Shown here: positions 26,409-34,703 of the stretch, piece by piece
Position numbering within the stretch: the stretch's first letter is position 1
Layout of the letters: each line of letters opens with the position of its first letter
Assembly: GCF_004310285.1 (NCBI RefSeq)
Contig: NZ_SISF01000013.1
Location: 105,424 to 144,544, forward strand
Direction of reading: 5' to 3'
DNA: 39,121 bases
Source of the DNA: Agrobacterium cavarae
GTDB taxonomy: Bacteria; Pseudomonadota; Alphaproteobacteria; Rhizobiales; Rhizobiaceae
Notes under the pieces: model-generated
The model's database searches: none
What the model was told of the DNA's origin: nothing
Seen by the model: the letters and a program-made list of their open reading frames with translations, nothing else
Program-made: the position numbers and the translations under genes

Positions 26409-27286
26409 GATGCAGCTCCTCCACGGCGCAGGCGCGGCAGGATAAGGGCAACGGCCACCAGCGCGGCGGTGACGAAATTGAGGTCGGATGCCTTGAGACC
26501 GAGCGCATCGCTGGAGAGCGCCAGCTGGATGGCAAGACGATAGGCGATCGATCCAAAGACGCAGCCGATCAGGGCAATCAGAATGCCGCGCGAGCCGAAC
26601 AGCGTTTCACCGATGATGACGGCGGCGAGACCGACGACGATGGTACCGACACCGGACGTGACATCCGCAAAGCCATTGGTCTGGGCAAAGAGCGCGCCAC
26701 CAAGCGCGACAAGCGCGTTGGAAAGCGCCATGCCGAGATAGATCTGGTTGCCGGTCTTTACCCCTTGAGCGCGGGCCATGCGGGCATTCGCACCGGTCGC
26801 GCGCATGGCAAGTCCTGCATCGCTTTCCAGGAAGCGCCAGACGAGGATGACGGCAACGACCACCAGCAGGCCGACGAAGAGCGGCCGCACCAGATAGTCG
26901 GACATGCCAAGACCATAGAAGGGCTCGATGACCGTTTCCTGATTGAGCAGCGCGACATTCGGCTTGCCCATGACGCGCAGATTGACCGAGAACAGCGCAA
27001 TCATCGTCAGGATCGAAGCCAGAAGATTGAGGATCTTGAAGCGGACATTCAAAAGCGCCGTGACCATACCCGCACCCGCACCGGCAATCATAGCAACGCC
27101 GGTTGCCAGCCAGGGGTTAAGACCGGCAATGATCAGCACCGCCGCCACGGCAGCGCCGAGCGGAAAGGAACCATCAACGGTCAGATCCGGAAAGTCGAGC
27201 ACGCGAAAGGCGAGATAAACGCCGATAGCGACAAAGGCGAAGACCAGCCCCAGTTCGACGGCACCCCAGAAGGCGATTTGGCTCAC
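26405..27286 (-). CDS. ABC importer permease (BPD_transp_2 family)
   Basis: A 293-residue membrane protein with about eight hydrophobic segments, of the branched-chain amino-acid/sugar permease superfamily (PF02653). Typical parts are FRVLDFPDLTVDGSFPLGAAVAA near the N-terminus (the DLTVDG(S/T)F motif is diagnostic for permeases partnered with PF04392 binding proteins) and VGLAAVIIGETLFGSRG. The frame is open for 25 codons more, but GTG 27286, with AAGGA 8 nt upstream, gives the normal N-terminus MSQIAFWGAVELG. Overlaps the ATPase gene by 4 bp. Confidence 0.92.
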   Translation of the reverse strand: MSQIAFWGAVELGLVFAFVAIGVYLAFRVLDFPDLTVDGSFPLGAAVAAVLIIAGLNPWLATGVAMIAGAGAGMVTALLNVRFKILNLLASILTMIALFSVNLRVMGKPNVALLNQETVIEPFYGLGMSDYLVRPLFVGLLVVVAVILVWRFLESDAGLAMRATGANARMARAQGVKTGNQIYLGMALSNALVALGGALFAQTNGFADVTSGVGTIVVGLAAVIIGETLFGSRGILIALIGCVFGSIAYRLAIQLALSSDALGLKASDLNFVTAALVAVALILPRLRRGGAAS

Positions 27287-27396
27287 GACAGAAGTCCTTG
27301 GATTTTTCGACCGGATGTTTCGCCGGGCCGATAGAGCAAGAATGCCGCTTGTCAGCGGCACCCTCGATTGGGAATGATGAAGGCCTAGACTTTCAT

Positions 27397-27483
27397 TTCG
27401 TCATCGTCGGGCTTGACCCGACCATTCATGAGAGCATCAAGACCTGGATTCTCGGCTCTAGGCCGAGGATGACTTGAGACGAA
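27397..27483. repeat. Double-hairpin mosaic repeat inside the ABC operon
   Basis: Outer ends TTCGTC (27397-27402) and GACGAA (27478-27483) enclose two hairpins: GTCGGG/CCCGAC with loop CTTGA, and CTCGGC/GCCGAG with a 5-nt loop, plus TCATC/GATGA. The sequence is a worn version of the abundant rhizobial palindrome with GGGCTTGACCCGAGGAT. It lies between the binding-protein and permease genes, and in the transcript could dampen expression of the downstream two genes. Confidence 0.6.
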
Positions 27484-27493
27484 AAGTTCGGTG

Positions 27494-28447
27494 TTACTCG
27501 ATCACCTTCGTGGCGCGCTTCACAACGCTCTCAGGGAACGTGACGCCAACCTTTTCGGCGGCTTTCTTGTTGAGAACGAGGTCGGTGCCAACAGCTGTGG
27601 TTACTGGAATATCGCCGGGCTTCTCACCCTTCAGGATACGCACAACGACAGCGCCCGTCTGCTTGCCCACATCGAAATAGTTGAAGCCGAGCGCGGCAAT
27701 GGCACCACGAGCAACCGAATCCGTATCAGCCGCAAAGAGCGGGATTTTCGCTTCAGCTGCAACACCTGCTGCCGCTTCGAAGGCGGAGACGATGGTGTTG
27801 TCGGTCGGGACGTAGATCACATCCGCCTTGCCGACCAGCGCGCGGGTCGCGCCCTGAACTTCGGAGGACTTGGTGGCGACGGATTCGACAACCGTGAGAC
27901 CCGCCTTTGCCGCTGCTTCCTTCAACAGAGCGAGCGTCGAGACGGAGTTGGCCTCAGCCGAGTTATAGATGTAGCCGATCGTCTTGGCAGACGGCACGAT
28001 TTCCTTGACCAGAGCCAGATGCTCATTGACCGGAAGTGCGTCGGAAAGACCGGTGACGTTGCGGCCGGGCTTTTCCATCGACTTGATGAGCTGCGCACCG
28101 ACGGGATCGGAAACGGCTGTGAAGACGACTGGAATATCGCGCGTTGCGGCAACGACGGCCTGAGCCGACGGCGTGGAGATCGGCACGATGACATTCGGAG
28201 CGTCGCCAACGAACTGACGGGCGATCTGTGCGGCGGTACCTGGATTGCCCTGCGCGGACTGGTAGACGAACTTCAGGTTTTCGCCTTCCTTGTAGCCAGC
28301 CTCAGCAAGTGCGGCCTTCACGCCATCACGTGCGGCGTCGAGGGCTGGATGCTCGACAATGGCTGTGACAGCGACGGTCACGTCTTCTGCCTTGGCAGGC
28401 AGCACAAGAGCCGTGGCGGCGGCAAGCGCCAGAATAAGTGCGCGCAT
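27494..28447 (-). CDS. ABC transporter substrate-binding protein (PF04392/TrpX-like)
   Basis: A 317-residue periplasmic binding protein. The signal peptide is residues 1-20 (cleavage after AKA). The mature sequence shows the ABC_sub_bind family pattern: VAVTAIVEHPALDAARDGVK, NPGTAAQIARQFV, ISTPSAQAVVAATRDIPVVFTAVSDPVGA, TGLSD, and VPTDNTIV (pieces only). Family members bind aromatic amino acids or other small ligands; tryptophan is the known ligand for some. First gene of the operon; the next gene lies 207 bp downstream across the double-hairpin repeat. Confidence 0.92.
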   Translation of the reverse strand: MRALILALAAATALVLPAKAEDVTVAVTAIVEHPALDAARDGVKAALAEAGYKEGENLKFVYQSAQGNPGTAAQIARQFVGDAPNVIVPISTPSAQAVVAATRDIPVVFTAVSDPVGAQLIKSMEKPGRNVTGLSDALPVNEHLALVKEIVPSAKTIGYIYNSAEANSVSTLALLKEAAAKAGLTVVESVATKSSEVQGATRALVGKADVIYVPTDNTIVSAFEAAAGVAAEAKIPLFAADTDSVARGAIAALGFNYFDVGKQTGAVVVRILKGEKPGDIPVTTAVGTDLVLNKKAAEKVGVTFPESVVKRATKVIE

Positions 28448-28912
28448 AGGGATATTCCTCCGATTGTTTTGCTTTTCCCGCCCTCTTTAAGAAAGGGTCA
28501 AGCCGAAATCAATCACGCGGGACAGATCGGAGTGATCAAATATTTGATTGGGTTGAGGGTAAGGTTCAATCGAAAGCCGCTGAGGTCCATAAGCCCGACG
28601 AAAAATAGATGGCAACTGCAGATCCTCTTCTCGCGAATGCCGTCTATACCACGCCAGCCCGATACCGCGCAGCCAAGCTCAAAGCCAACACCCGTCTGAC
28701 GTAAGACAAAATTTCCGCGATCAAGATACAGACGTGTTCTCGCAATAAGTAATCAAGTCCAACGCAATCAGGACGCTTACGCCTCTGTCGGCATGCGCTA
28801 TCCTGGAGAGATCACCAAAGTCACAGGAATAAGGGTCTTGAGACAGTGGCTGGGACATGTCGTCGGAATGTTCGAGCAGGTTGCCCTGCGCGATCGGTGG
28901 CGTCAGCCTTGA
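28448..28912. other. 465-bp intergenic region between ABC operon and M48-like gene
   Basis: It carries the promoter of the ABC operon (minus) and probably that of the M48-like gene (plus). The one striking feature is the 14-bp perfect palindrome at 28535-28548. The stretch 28600-28900 looks non-coding, with scattered stops in all frames, and I saw no RNA gene. Confidence 0.6.
28535..28548. promoter_or_regulatory. Perfect palindrome ATCAAATATTTGAT, candidate operator
   Basis: A 14-bp perfect dyad 88 bp upstream of the substrate-binding protein ATG on the minus strand, embedded in AT-rich sequence with TTGATT motifs. The position suits a regulator of the ABC importer operon. Confidence 0.4.
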
Positions 28913-30007
28913 GTGAGACTTGATTTGGCAAAGATTATTCTGGCTGCCGGCCGCCGTTTCGGGCGATTTACTTTATTGTTTATGATCCTGCCGCTGGCGC
29001 TCATCATGAGCCTGTGGTTCTTTTTGTTAGATCAGCACGTCATTTGGTTTTTTGTTCTGATCGGCTTTGCCTTATGGACGGCAGACATCACGATCGCTTT
29101 GTTGAAGGGCGTATTCTTTGCAAATCTATCGACCAAAAAGGTCGATGGGATCAGTCGAGCCCAAGCCCCTGGACTGTGGTTCATGTGGGAAGCTGTTGCT
29201 GGAAAGGCCACAGCCAGGAAAACCGCGATTACATTGGGTGACGCGGTGAATGCCAGCATCAGGATGCATCGCACTCTGCTCGGATTTCGCCGCTATTACC
29301 AGCTGAAGGTCGGCATTCCTTTGCTGGCAGTCACAGATAAAGAAGCGATGTTCGCCATTCTTATCCACGAGAATGGCCACGTGCTGAACGAGGATGTGAA
29401 TGGAAAGCTCCGTCTGGCAGAACTCGAAGAAAGCCTCAACATCGTCTTCGACTTCGCTCCACCGGATAAATCAATCACCGGACGCCTGCTCTTTGCCGTA
29501 TGGAAAAGACTCTCACCGTCATTTGAGCGTGAGAAGATGCGTCTGTCTCGAGACGCCGAGATCAAAGCCGACCTCGAAGCGGCAAATGGTGGTCACGGCG
29601 AGGAGGCCGCTCGCGCCCTGCTTCTGGTCGATGCGTCCGCCATATTCCTGGAGCAAACATTTTATAAGTCGTTGCGACAACAACGTACGGATACCGTGCC
29701 ACCTGTCATTTCGCCCACAAAACGCCTGTTAAACGCGGTGTCTATGCTCAATATGATCGAGCTGTTGAACATCTATGCGCAGCACGCATGGTCGATGGAG
29801 GTCGACGAGCTGTCCTCTCATCCCTCCTGCGCTCAACGTCTTTCAGCGCTGGGCTATCCCGAACGTTTTACCATAGAACCAGTGGCAACATCCGCACTTG
29901 CCCTCTTGGAAGACGGTTTTGCCAACCGAGTATTTGCTGAGCTGGATGAGTTATGGACAAACCCGGTGCCGAGCAAGCTGCAGTCGCAAGCGGAACACAG
30001 CGGATAA
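28913..30007 (+). CDS. M48-like membrane zinc metallopeptidase
   Basis: A 364-residue protein with two N-terminal membrane helices (about 17-39 and 42-70) and a peptidase domain. HENGH (residues 152-156) supplies two zinc ligands and the catalytic Glu, and SRDAEIKAD (E216 followed by A-D) is the third-ligand motif typical of M48 (HtpX/Ste24-type) enzymes. A C-terminal region with SSHPSCAQRLSALG matches the final conserved HP-x-x-x-R-I-x-x-L block. Start is a GTG at 28913 with no clear ribosome binding site. Codon choice is less GC-biased than its neighbours, and it stands alone, which suggests an accessory or acquired gene. Substrate unknown. Confidence 0.8.
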   Translation: MRLDLAKIILAAGRRFGRFTLLFMILPLALIMSLWFFLLDQHVIWFFVLIGFALWTADITIALLKGVFFANLSTKKVDGISRAQAPGLWFMWEAVAGKATARKTAITLGDAVNASIRMHRTLLGFRRYYQLKVGIPLLAVTDKEAMFAILIHENGHVLNEDVNGKLRLAELEESLNIVFDFAPPDKSITGRLLFAVWKRLSPSFEREKMRLSRDAEIKADLEAANGGHGEEAARALLLVDASAIFLEQTFYKSLRQQRTDTVPPVISPTKRLLNAVSMLNMIELLNIYAQHAWSMEVDELSSHPSCAQRLSALGYPERFTIEPVATSALALLEDGFANRVFAELDELWTNPVPSKLQSQAEHSG

Positions 30008-30014
30008 TGTAAAA

Positions 30015-30029
30015 GCTGCCGGAGGCAGC
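30015..30029. terminator. Short hairpin after the M48-like gene
   Basis: Arms GCTGCC (30015-30020) and GGCAGC (30024-30029) with a GGA loop, 7 bp past the stop. No T tract follows, so it may be only a 3'-end structure. Confidence 0.35.
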
Positions 30030-30137
30030 GGGAGATGACCTGGATTCAAAGGTGACGTCAGAAAGAGTGTCGCCACAAGCCCCTTACCGGAAAGACTCAA
30101 GACTGAGGCTGTCCTCGGGGCGACGACAGCGTTCTCC

Positions 30138-31376
30138 TCAGTCGTCAGCCCCATGATTGGCAATCATCATCGCTTCAAACGCCAGGCGCTCGGTCTTGCG
30201 CATGCGTTCGGATTCCGACTTCAGCTGGCCGCAGGCTGCCAGAATATCGCGCCCACGCGGCGTGCGGATCGGTGAGGCGTAGCCGGCCTGATTGATAAAG
30301 TCGGCAAACTTCTCGATCTGCGCCCAGTCCGAGCACTGATAGTTGGTGCCAGGCCATGGGTTGAAGGGGATGAGATTGATCTTGGCCGGAACGCCCTTGA
30401 GAAGCTGGGTCAGCATCTTGGCATCTTCCAGGCTGTCATTGACGTCCTTCAGCATCACATATTCGAAGGTGATGCGGCGCGCATTCGAGAGACCCGGATA
30501 GTTGCGGCAGGCGTCGATCAGCTCCTTCAGCGGATACTTCTTGTTGATCGGCACCAGCATGTCGCGCAGCTCGTCGCGCACGGCATGCAGGGAGATCGCC
30601 AGCATCACACCGATTTCGTCGCCGGTGCGGAAGATTTCCGGCACGACACCGGAGGTGGAGAGCGTGACGCGGCGCTTGGAGAGCGACAGACCATCGCCAT
30701 CGGTTGCGATCAGGAGTGCGGTCTTCACATGCTCGAAATTATAGAGCGGCTCGCCCATACCCATCATCACGATGTTGGACACCTTGCGGCCTTCGCTCGG
30801 CACATAGGCGCCGACCGGCGTCGAGCCATCCGGGAAATCACCCAGACGATCGCGGGCGAGCAGAAGCTGCGAGAGAATTTCTTCCGCCGTCAGGTTGCGC
30901 ACCAGCCGCTGTGTGCCGGTGTGGCAGAAGGAACAGGTGAGCGAACAGCCAACCTGGCTGGAGATGCAAAGCGTCCCGCGGCCTTCTTCAGGAATGTAAA
31001 CGGTCTCGATTTCCACCGGGCGACCGGCACCACGCGGGGGGAAGCGCATCAGCCACTTGCGCGTGCCGTCATTGGAGATCTGCTCTTCGACGATTTCCGG
31101 CCGCGCGATGGTGAACTTCGCCTTCAGCGTCTCGCGAAGCTCCTTGGCGACATTGGTCATGTTGTCGAAATCGGAGACGCCGCGCACATAGAGCCAGTTC
31201 CACAACTGGCTGACGCGCATCTTGACCTGCTTTTGCGGCACGCCGATGTCCATCAGCGCATCCGCCATCTCTTCGCGCGTCATGCCGATCAAAGACGGCT
31301 TGTCCGACATGAGGTCGCTGTTGGCGACCAGAGGCGCCTTGACTGCAAGACCGGGTGTAGCTTCCAAAGTGGACAT
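30138..31376 (-). CDS. rlmN: Dual-specificity 23S rRNA/tRNA adenine-C2 methyltransferase
   Basis: A 412-residue radical SAM enzyme that methylates A2503 of 23S rRNA and A37 of some tRNAs. The iron-sulfur cysteines are C144, C148 and C151 (CSLTCSFC). Other conserved parts are [35 protein letters not shown] and the C-terminal [11 protein letters not shown] with the second catalytic cysteine. The N-terminus ([11 protein letters not shown]...WNWLYVRGV) is the RlmN accessory domain. First 22 residues are variable; ATG 31383-31376 region starts at 31376 (MSTLEA). Transcribed alone between two hairpins. Confidence 0.97.
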   Translation of the reverse strand: MSTLEATPGLAVKAPLVANSDLMSDKPSLIGMTREEMADALMDIGVPQKQVKMRVSQLWNWLYVRGVSDFDNMTNVAKELRETLKAKFTIARPEIVEEQISNDGTRKWLMRFPPRGAGRPVEIETVYIPEEGRGTLCISSQVGCSLTCSFCHTGTQRLVRNLTAEEILSQLLLARDRLGDFPDGSTPVGAYVPSEGRKVSNIVMMGMGEPLYNFEHVKTALLIATDGDGLSLSKRRVTLSTSGVVPEIFRTGDEIGVMLAISLHAVRDELRDMLVPINKKYPLKELIDACRNYPGLSNARRITFEYVMLKDVNDSLEDAKMLTQLLKGVPAKINLIPFNPWPGTNYQCSDWAQIEKFADFINQAGYASPIRTPRGRDILAACGQLKSESERMRKTERLAFEAMMIANHGADD

Positions 31377-31532
31377 CGTCCTATCCCATCATCCAATGCA
31401 CGAGCGAAACCGACCAGTCGAAACGGCGGAACGTCATCTGCATGTCGAGAAAATCCAAAAGCGCGGCGATCACCTGGTGTCGCCAGCATTCGTGTTGGCG
31501 CGCATCTAGCATCAAACCGGCAAAAACGCAAA

Positions 31533-31553
31533 TGGCCGGTCAAGGACCGGCCA
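31533..31553 (-). terminator. Hairpin terminator after the IalB-family gene
   Basis: Perfect 9-bp arms TGGCCGGTC (31533-31541) and GACCGGCCA (31545-31553) with an AAG loop, 24 bp past the stop. On the minus strand the tail reads TTTGCGTTTTTG. Confidence 0.6.
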
Positions 31554-31577
31554 TCAGACTCTAATTTTTAAAACTGC

Positions 31578-32081
31578 TTACTTGCAGCTTTCGATCTGCT
31601 TGAGAGCAGCCGAGATGCCAGACAGCGAGTAGGAATAGGAGGTTGCCGTGCCGCGACCGGAGGTCGCCTTGACGGTCATGCTCTTGCCAACCTTCATAGC
31701 CGCAACGAGTGCCGGCTCTTCAGCGGCATTTTCGACCCAGGCCGCCTTGTCCTTGGTGAACATCACGAAGTTCTTGGCATCGATCGTCACATTGACCTTG
31801 GAGCCTTCCTTCAAAGGATAGCCCACCATGGCCTGCGGCTCATAGGAAATGTTCTGGCCGGGACGCTGCGACACGATGAAGAAGATATCGCCATGGTCGA
31901 CACTTGCCGGCTCCTTGGCGGTTGGAACGGAAAGAACATAGCAAACGGTGCTTTTACCCGATTTGTACGAATAGGCACCCCAAGCGTTGAACTGCTGGAT
32001 GCGCGTGGGCGACTGTGCAGAGGCAATGCTGACGCTGGTCAGCAAAATGGCGGCTGCGGTTGCTACACTTCTTACAAACAT
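31578..32081 (-). CDS. Invasion-associated locus B (IalB) family protein
   Basis: A 167-residue exported protein: signal peptide residues 1-22 (cleavage after ASA), then the IalB-type beta-rich domain with WGAYSYKSGKSTVCYVLSVP near the start, GDIFFIVSQRPGQN, and a final cysteine (ESCK) that probably pairs with the one in VCYV. Bartonella IalB promotes erythrocyte invasion, but the family is widespread in free-living Rhizobiales, where it is a periplasmic protein of unknown role. Monocistronic, with its own terminator. Confidence 0.92.
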   Translation of the reverse strand: MFVRSVATAAAILLTSVSIASAQSPTRIQQFNAWGAYSYKSGKSTVCYVLSVPTAKEPASVDHGDIFFIVSQRPGQNISYEPQAMVGYPLKEGSKVNVTIDAKNFVMFTKDKAAWVENAAEEPALVAAMKVGKSMTVKATSGRGTATSYSYSLSGISAALKQIESCK

Positions 32082-32440
32082 TGAAATTCCTGCCGGGTTT
32101 ATTGTCTTCCAGTTGCCCGAACGGCTAGGCCGGGCCGGTGCGAGGTGAAGGCCGTCATCTTCATTTTGGCTAAGGAACGGTTACCAAACCGTCAACGCCA
32201 TCATTAAAAGGTGAGAATTGTATCGCGGTGTTACAGTTCGGATACTCCCCGCGCCCCAAGAAACATGCTGCGCCAAGGCTGAAAACGCCTTGACAGAAAT
32301 GCATGCGTCAGAGGTCCTCAACGCATGTAAAACACGCTTCGAGCGACGCGAGTCAGCGCCACGCAAAAGGTATGACACGGCAATTCAGGCAAGAATTTGT
32401 CGGGATTTGGAACCGCGTCTAACGGCGCATCACAGAGCCG
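32082..32440. other. 359-bp intergenic region upstream of the IalB-family gene
   Basis: It should hold the promoter of the IalB-family gene. I see an inverted repeat ACGGTT-ACCA-AACCGT (32177-32192), a hairpin CAAGGC/GCCTTG (32274-32292) and a hairpin AACGGC/GCCGTT (32421-32442) overlapping the stop of the DUF1232 gene. No coding frame looks real; a small RNA is possible but unsupported. Confidence 0.5.
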
Positions 32441-32818
32441 TTATTCCTCGCGCATCTTTTCCAGCGCAAGATCAGCGGCGTCGTAATGCTCCATCTTGAT
32501 ATGCGCACGGATCATCGCAAGGGCAGCGGTCAAAACCGCAATATCATCGGTAAAGCCGATAACCGCCAGAACATCCGGCACCACGTCGATCGGCATGATG
32601 AAATACCCAAGCGCGGCAAGCAGAATACCCTTGGCCCGAAGCGGCGTGGAGGGATCGACAGCGCAATAATAGGCCGCAGCTGCGTCGCGGGCAAAAGGTA
32701 CCTTGCTAACGACCCGCTTCATCTTCGGCCAGAACTTGGATCGAACAGTCTCCTCGCGTTCCTTCTGCGTGTCGGGATCGCCGGGAAGCAGGATTTCACC
32801 GATCTTGACGTCATCCAT
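32441..32818 (-). CDS. DUF1232 (YkvA-family) membrane protein
   Basis: A 125-residue protein. The DUF1232 domain covers about residues 55-100: AAAAYYCAVDPSTPLRAKGI, LGYFIMPIDVVPDVLAVIGFTDDIAVL (quoted in parts), with the family signature Y-F-x-x-P-[IF]-D-x-[IV]-P-D. One or two short hydrophobic segments suggest membrane association. The ATG at 32818 is preceded by AAAGGA 9 nt upstream, preferred over ATG 32839. Function of the domain is unknown. It lies 52 bp after the pterin dehydratase gene and may share its transcript. Confidence 0.9.
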   Translation of the reverse strand: MDDVKIGEILLPGDPDTQKEREETVRSKFWPKMKRVVSKVPFARDAAAAYYCAVDPSTPLRAKGILLAALGYFIMPIDVVPDVLAVIGFTDDIAVLTAALAMIRAHIKMEHYDAADLALEKMREE

Positions 32819-32870
32819 GGTCGTAGTTCCTTTGGTCATGACGAATAATATAGGCGATGAAGACCGCTGT

Positions 32871-33176
32871 TCAATTGCCGCGCCCGGCAGCCGCCTTCTC
32901 CATGGCCTTTGCCAGCAGAATATCGCGCTCGGTGATACCCTGGGAATCATGCGTGGTGAGACAGATCTTCACCCGCGAATAGACGTTGGACCATTCCGGA
33001 TGGTGATTGAGCTTTTCTGCCGCGAGCGCGCATTCAGCCATGAAACCGAAGGCTTCGGCGAAACTGGCAAATTTGTAGGCCTTGACGATTGCCAGGCCGT
33101 CTTCGCGCAAAGACCAGCCATCCAGCGTCTCAAGCGCCGTGCGCACGGCGTCCGCTTCAAGTTTCGCATAGGTCAT
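32871..33176 (-). CDS. phhB: 4a-hydroxytetrahydrobiopterin dehydratase
   Basis: A 101-residue PCD/DCoH enzyme that dehydrates 4a-hydroxytetrahydrobiopterin in pterin recycling. The active-site motif [13 protein letters not shown] holds the two histidines, and [12 protein letters not shown] gives the third conserved His-Asp. The N-terminal GWSL is also typical. Full-length compared with the family (about 100 residues). No phenylalanine hydroxylase gene is in this window, so a role in molybdopterin or other pterin metabolism is equally possible. Confidence 0.95.
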   Translation of the reverse strand: MTYAKLEADAVRTALETLDGWSLREDGLAIVKAYKFASFAEAFGFMAECALAAEKLNHHPEWSNVYSRVKICLTTHDSQGITERDILLAKAMEKAAAGRGN

Positions 33177-33323
33177 GATGGTCCCTTCCCCTGATAGACT
33201 GTTCTATGCAACTGAACGGACGGGCATGCGCTTTGGTTCACCTTTGACCGTCAGATCAACCGCGCAAATGAATGCTCGGCCGGGGCGCTCGCCCAGCCGA
33301 TGCTATGATCAGGTATCATGGAG

Positions 33324-33917
33324 TTAGAACAGGCTCTTCTCCGGAAGCAGTCCAGCGTCGGCATAGACGCCAGCTGAACGGCTTTCATAGAGCGGGAAGG
33401 CCTCTTCGACGATGTAAGGCCCGCCGCCGACCGATTCCTTCGAAGACATCAGCACGAAGCGCCCGACGGTGAAGGGCGAGGTTCGGAAATCCCCGCGGCC
33501 TGAAAGATAATGGACCACATCGTCGAGCCTGGAATTGCGAAGCCGCGCCAGCGTCACATGCGGCGTGAACTTTCGCGGATCCGGCGGCAACCCGAGACGC
33601 TGGCAGATGCGCTCGATTTCTGCCTGGAGAGCGACCATTTCCGGAGAGGGAGAAACCCCGGCCCAGAGGGAGTGCGGCTTCTTCGATCCGAAGGAGCCCA
33701 TGCCCGTCAGGTTGATCTGAAACTCCTCGCGATCGATACGATCCAGCCGGTCGACCACTTCGTCAGCGGTGCGTCCGTCTATATCGCCGATAAAGCGCAA
33801 GGTGATGTGATAATTCTCCACGTCAATCCACCGGACTCCCGGTAGACCACCGCGCAACAATGAAAGGCTCATCGCCGCATTGCGCGGAATTTCGAGGGCG
33901 GTAAACAGTCTCGGCAT
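33324..33917 (-). CDS. thpR: RNA 2',3'-cyclic phosphodiesterase
   Basis: A 197-residue 2H phosphoesterase (formerly LigT, 2'-5' RNA ligase). The two catalytic H-x-T motifs are HITLRF and HVTLARL. The N-terminus MPRLFTALEIP is typical. The ATG at 33917 has GGGAG 6 nt upstream and is preferred over an ATG 15 codons earlier. It opens 2',3'-cyclic phosphates of RNA; its physiological role is not settled. It lies 68 bp downstream of tesA on the same strand. Confidence 0.93.
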   Translation of the reverse strand: MPRLFTALEIPRNAAMSLSLLRGGLPGVRWIDVENYHITLRFIGDIDGRTADEVVDRLDRIDREEFQINLTGMGSFGSKKPHSLWAGVSPSPEMVALQAEIERICQRLGLPPDPRKFTPHVTLARLRNSRLDDVVHYLSGRGDFRTSPFTVGRFVLMSSKESVGGGPYIVEEAFPLYESRSAGVYADAGLLPEKSLF

Positions 33918-33985
33918 GGCGAGCTCCCCGAATCTCTTGGCAGAACAAGGACAGCGAATCATGCAAAGCTTCGCTGCGCAAGTGC

Positions 33986-34636
33986 TTATTTTTTTTGCTC
34001 ACGGATAGTCTTAACAAAGGCCTCGACGGCGGGCAGAGACTTCTCCACCATCACTGCAACGCCCTTGGCATTGGGATGCATTCTGTCTTCCAGCTGCAGG
34101 CTTTGATCGAGCACGACACCGTCCAGAAAGAACGGGTAGAGCGGGATCTGATACTTCTGCGCCAGCCGTTCATAGATAGGGTTGAACGCCTTGCCGTAGT
34201 CGCCGCCCATGTTTGGCGGCACGATGATGCCCATCATGAGAACCGGGATATTGCGCTTCTGAAACCCTTCGATGATGGCCGCCAAGTTCTTCTCGGTATC
34301 GGCAGGCGGAATGCCCCGCAGCGCATCGTTGGCGCCAAGCTCCAGGATCACGCCATCGGTCCCATCCGGCACCGACCATTCGGCGCGCGCAAGGCCGGCA
34401 GAACTCGTGTCACCCGAAACGCCCGCATTGGTCACGACCGCATTGACGCCCTTGGCTTTCAGCGCGGCTTCGAGCTGGGCGGCGTAGCTTTCGTTCGGCG
34501 CAAGCTGATAACCGGCCATCAGGCTGTCGCCGAAGCCCACGATCTGCAAAGGCTTATCTTGAGCCCAAGCGACTGAAGAGGAAAGAAACGCTCCGAGGAT
34601 GACGACGAAGTGAGCGGCAACGGCTTTAAAATTCAT
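33986..34636 (-). CDS. tesA: Periplasmic SGNH-hydrolase, TesA-type arylesterase/lysophospholipase
   Basis: A 216-residue exported GDSL esterase. Signal peptide residues 1-25 (cleavage after AWA). The SGNH blocks are GFGDSLMAGY with nucleophile S38, NAGVSGDTS (Gly), LELGANDALRG (Asn) and DRMHPN with D184 and H187. TesA in E. coli is a multifunctional thioesterase/protease I/lysophospholipase. ATG 34636 follows AGGAAGG at 5 nt; the much longer open frame upstream is antisense to ybbA. Divergent by 67 bp from ybbA, the same neighbourhood as in E. coli. Confidence 0.95.
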   Translation of the reverse strand: MNFKAVAAHFVVILGAFLSSSVAWAQDKPLQIVGFGDSLMAGYQLAPNESYAAQLEAALKAKGVNAVVTNAGVSGDTSSAGLARAEWSVPDGTDGVILELGANDALRGIPPADTEKNLAAIIEGFQKRNIPVLMMGIIVPPNMGGDYGKAFNPIYERLAQKYQIPLYPFFLDGVVLDQSLQLEDRMHPNAKGVAVMVEKSLPAVEAFVKTIREQKK

Positions 34637-34703
34637 TCCAGCCTTCCTAATTGGTGAAGCCAGCGAGGCTTCTGCACTCTTGATCATATAGGAACGCAAA
34701 AAC

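Noticed and set aside
27491..28699. A 402-codon plus-strand frame over the binding-protein gene
   Set aside because: Mirror of the substrate-binding protein, which has a signal peptide and family motifs on the minus strand.
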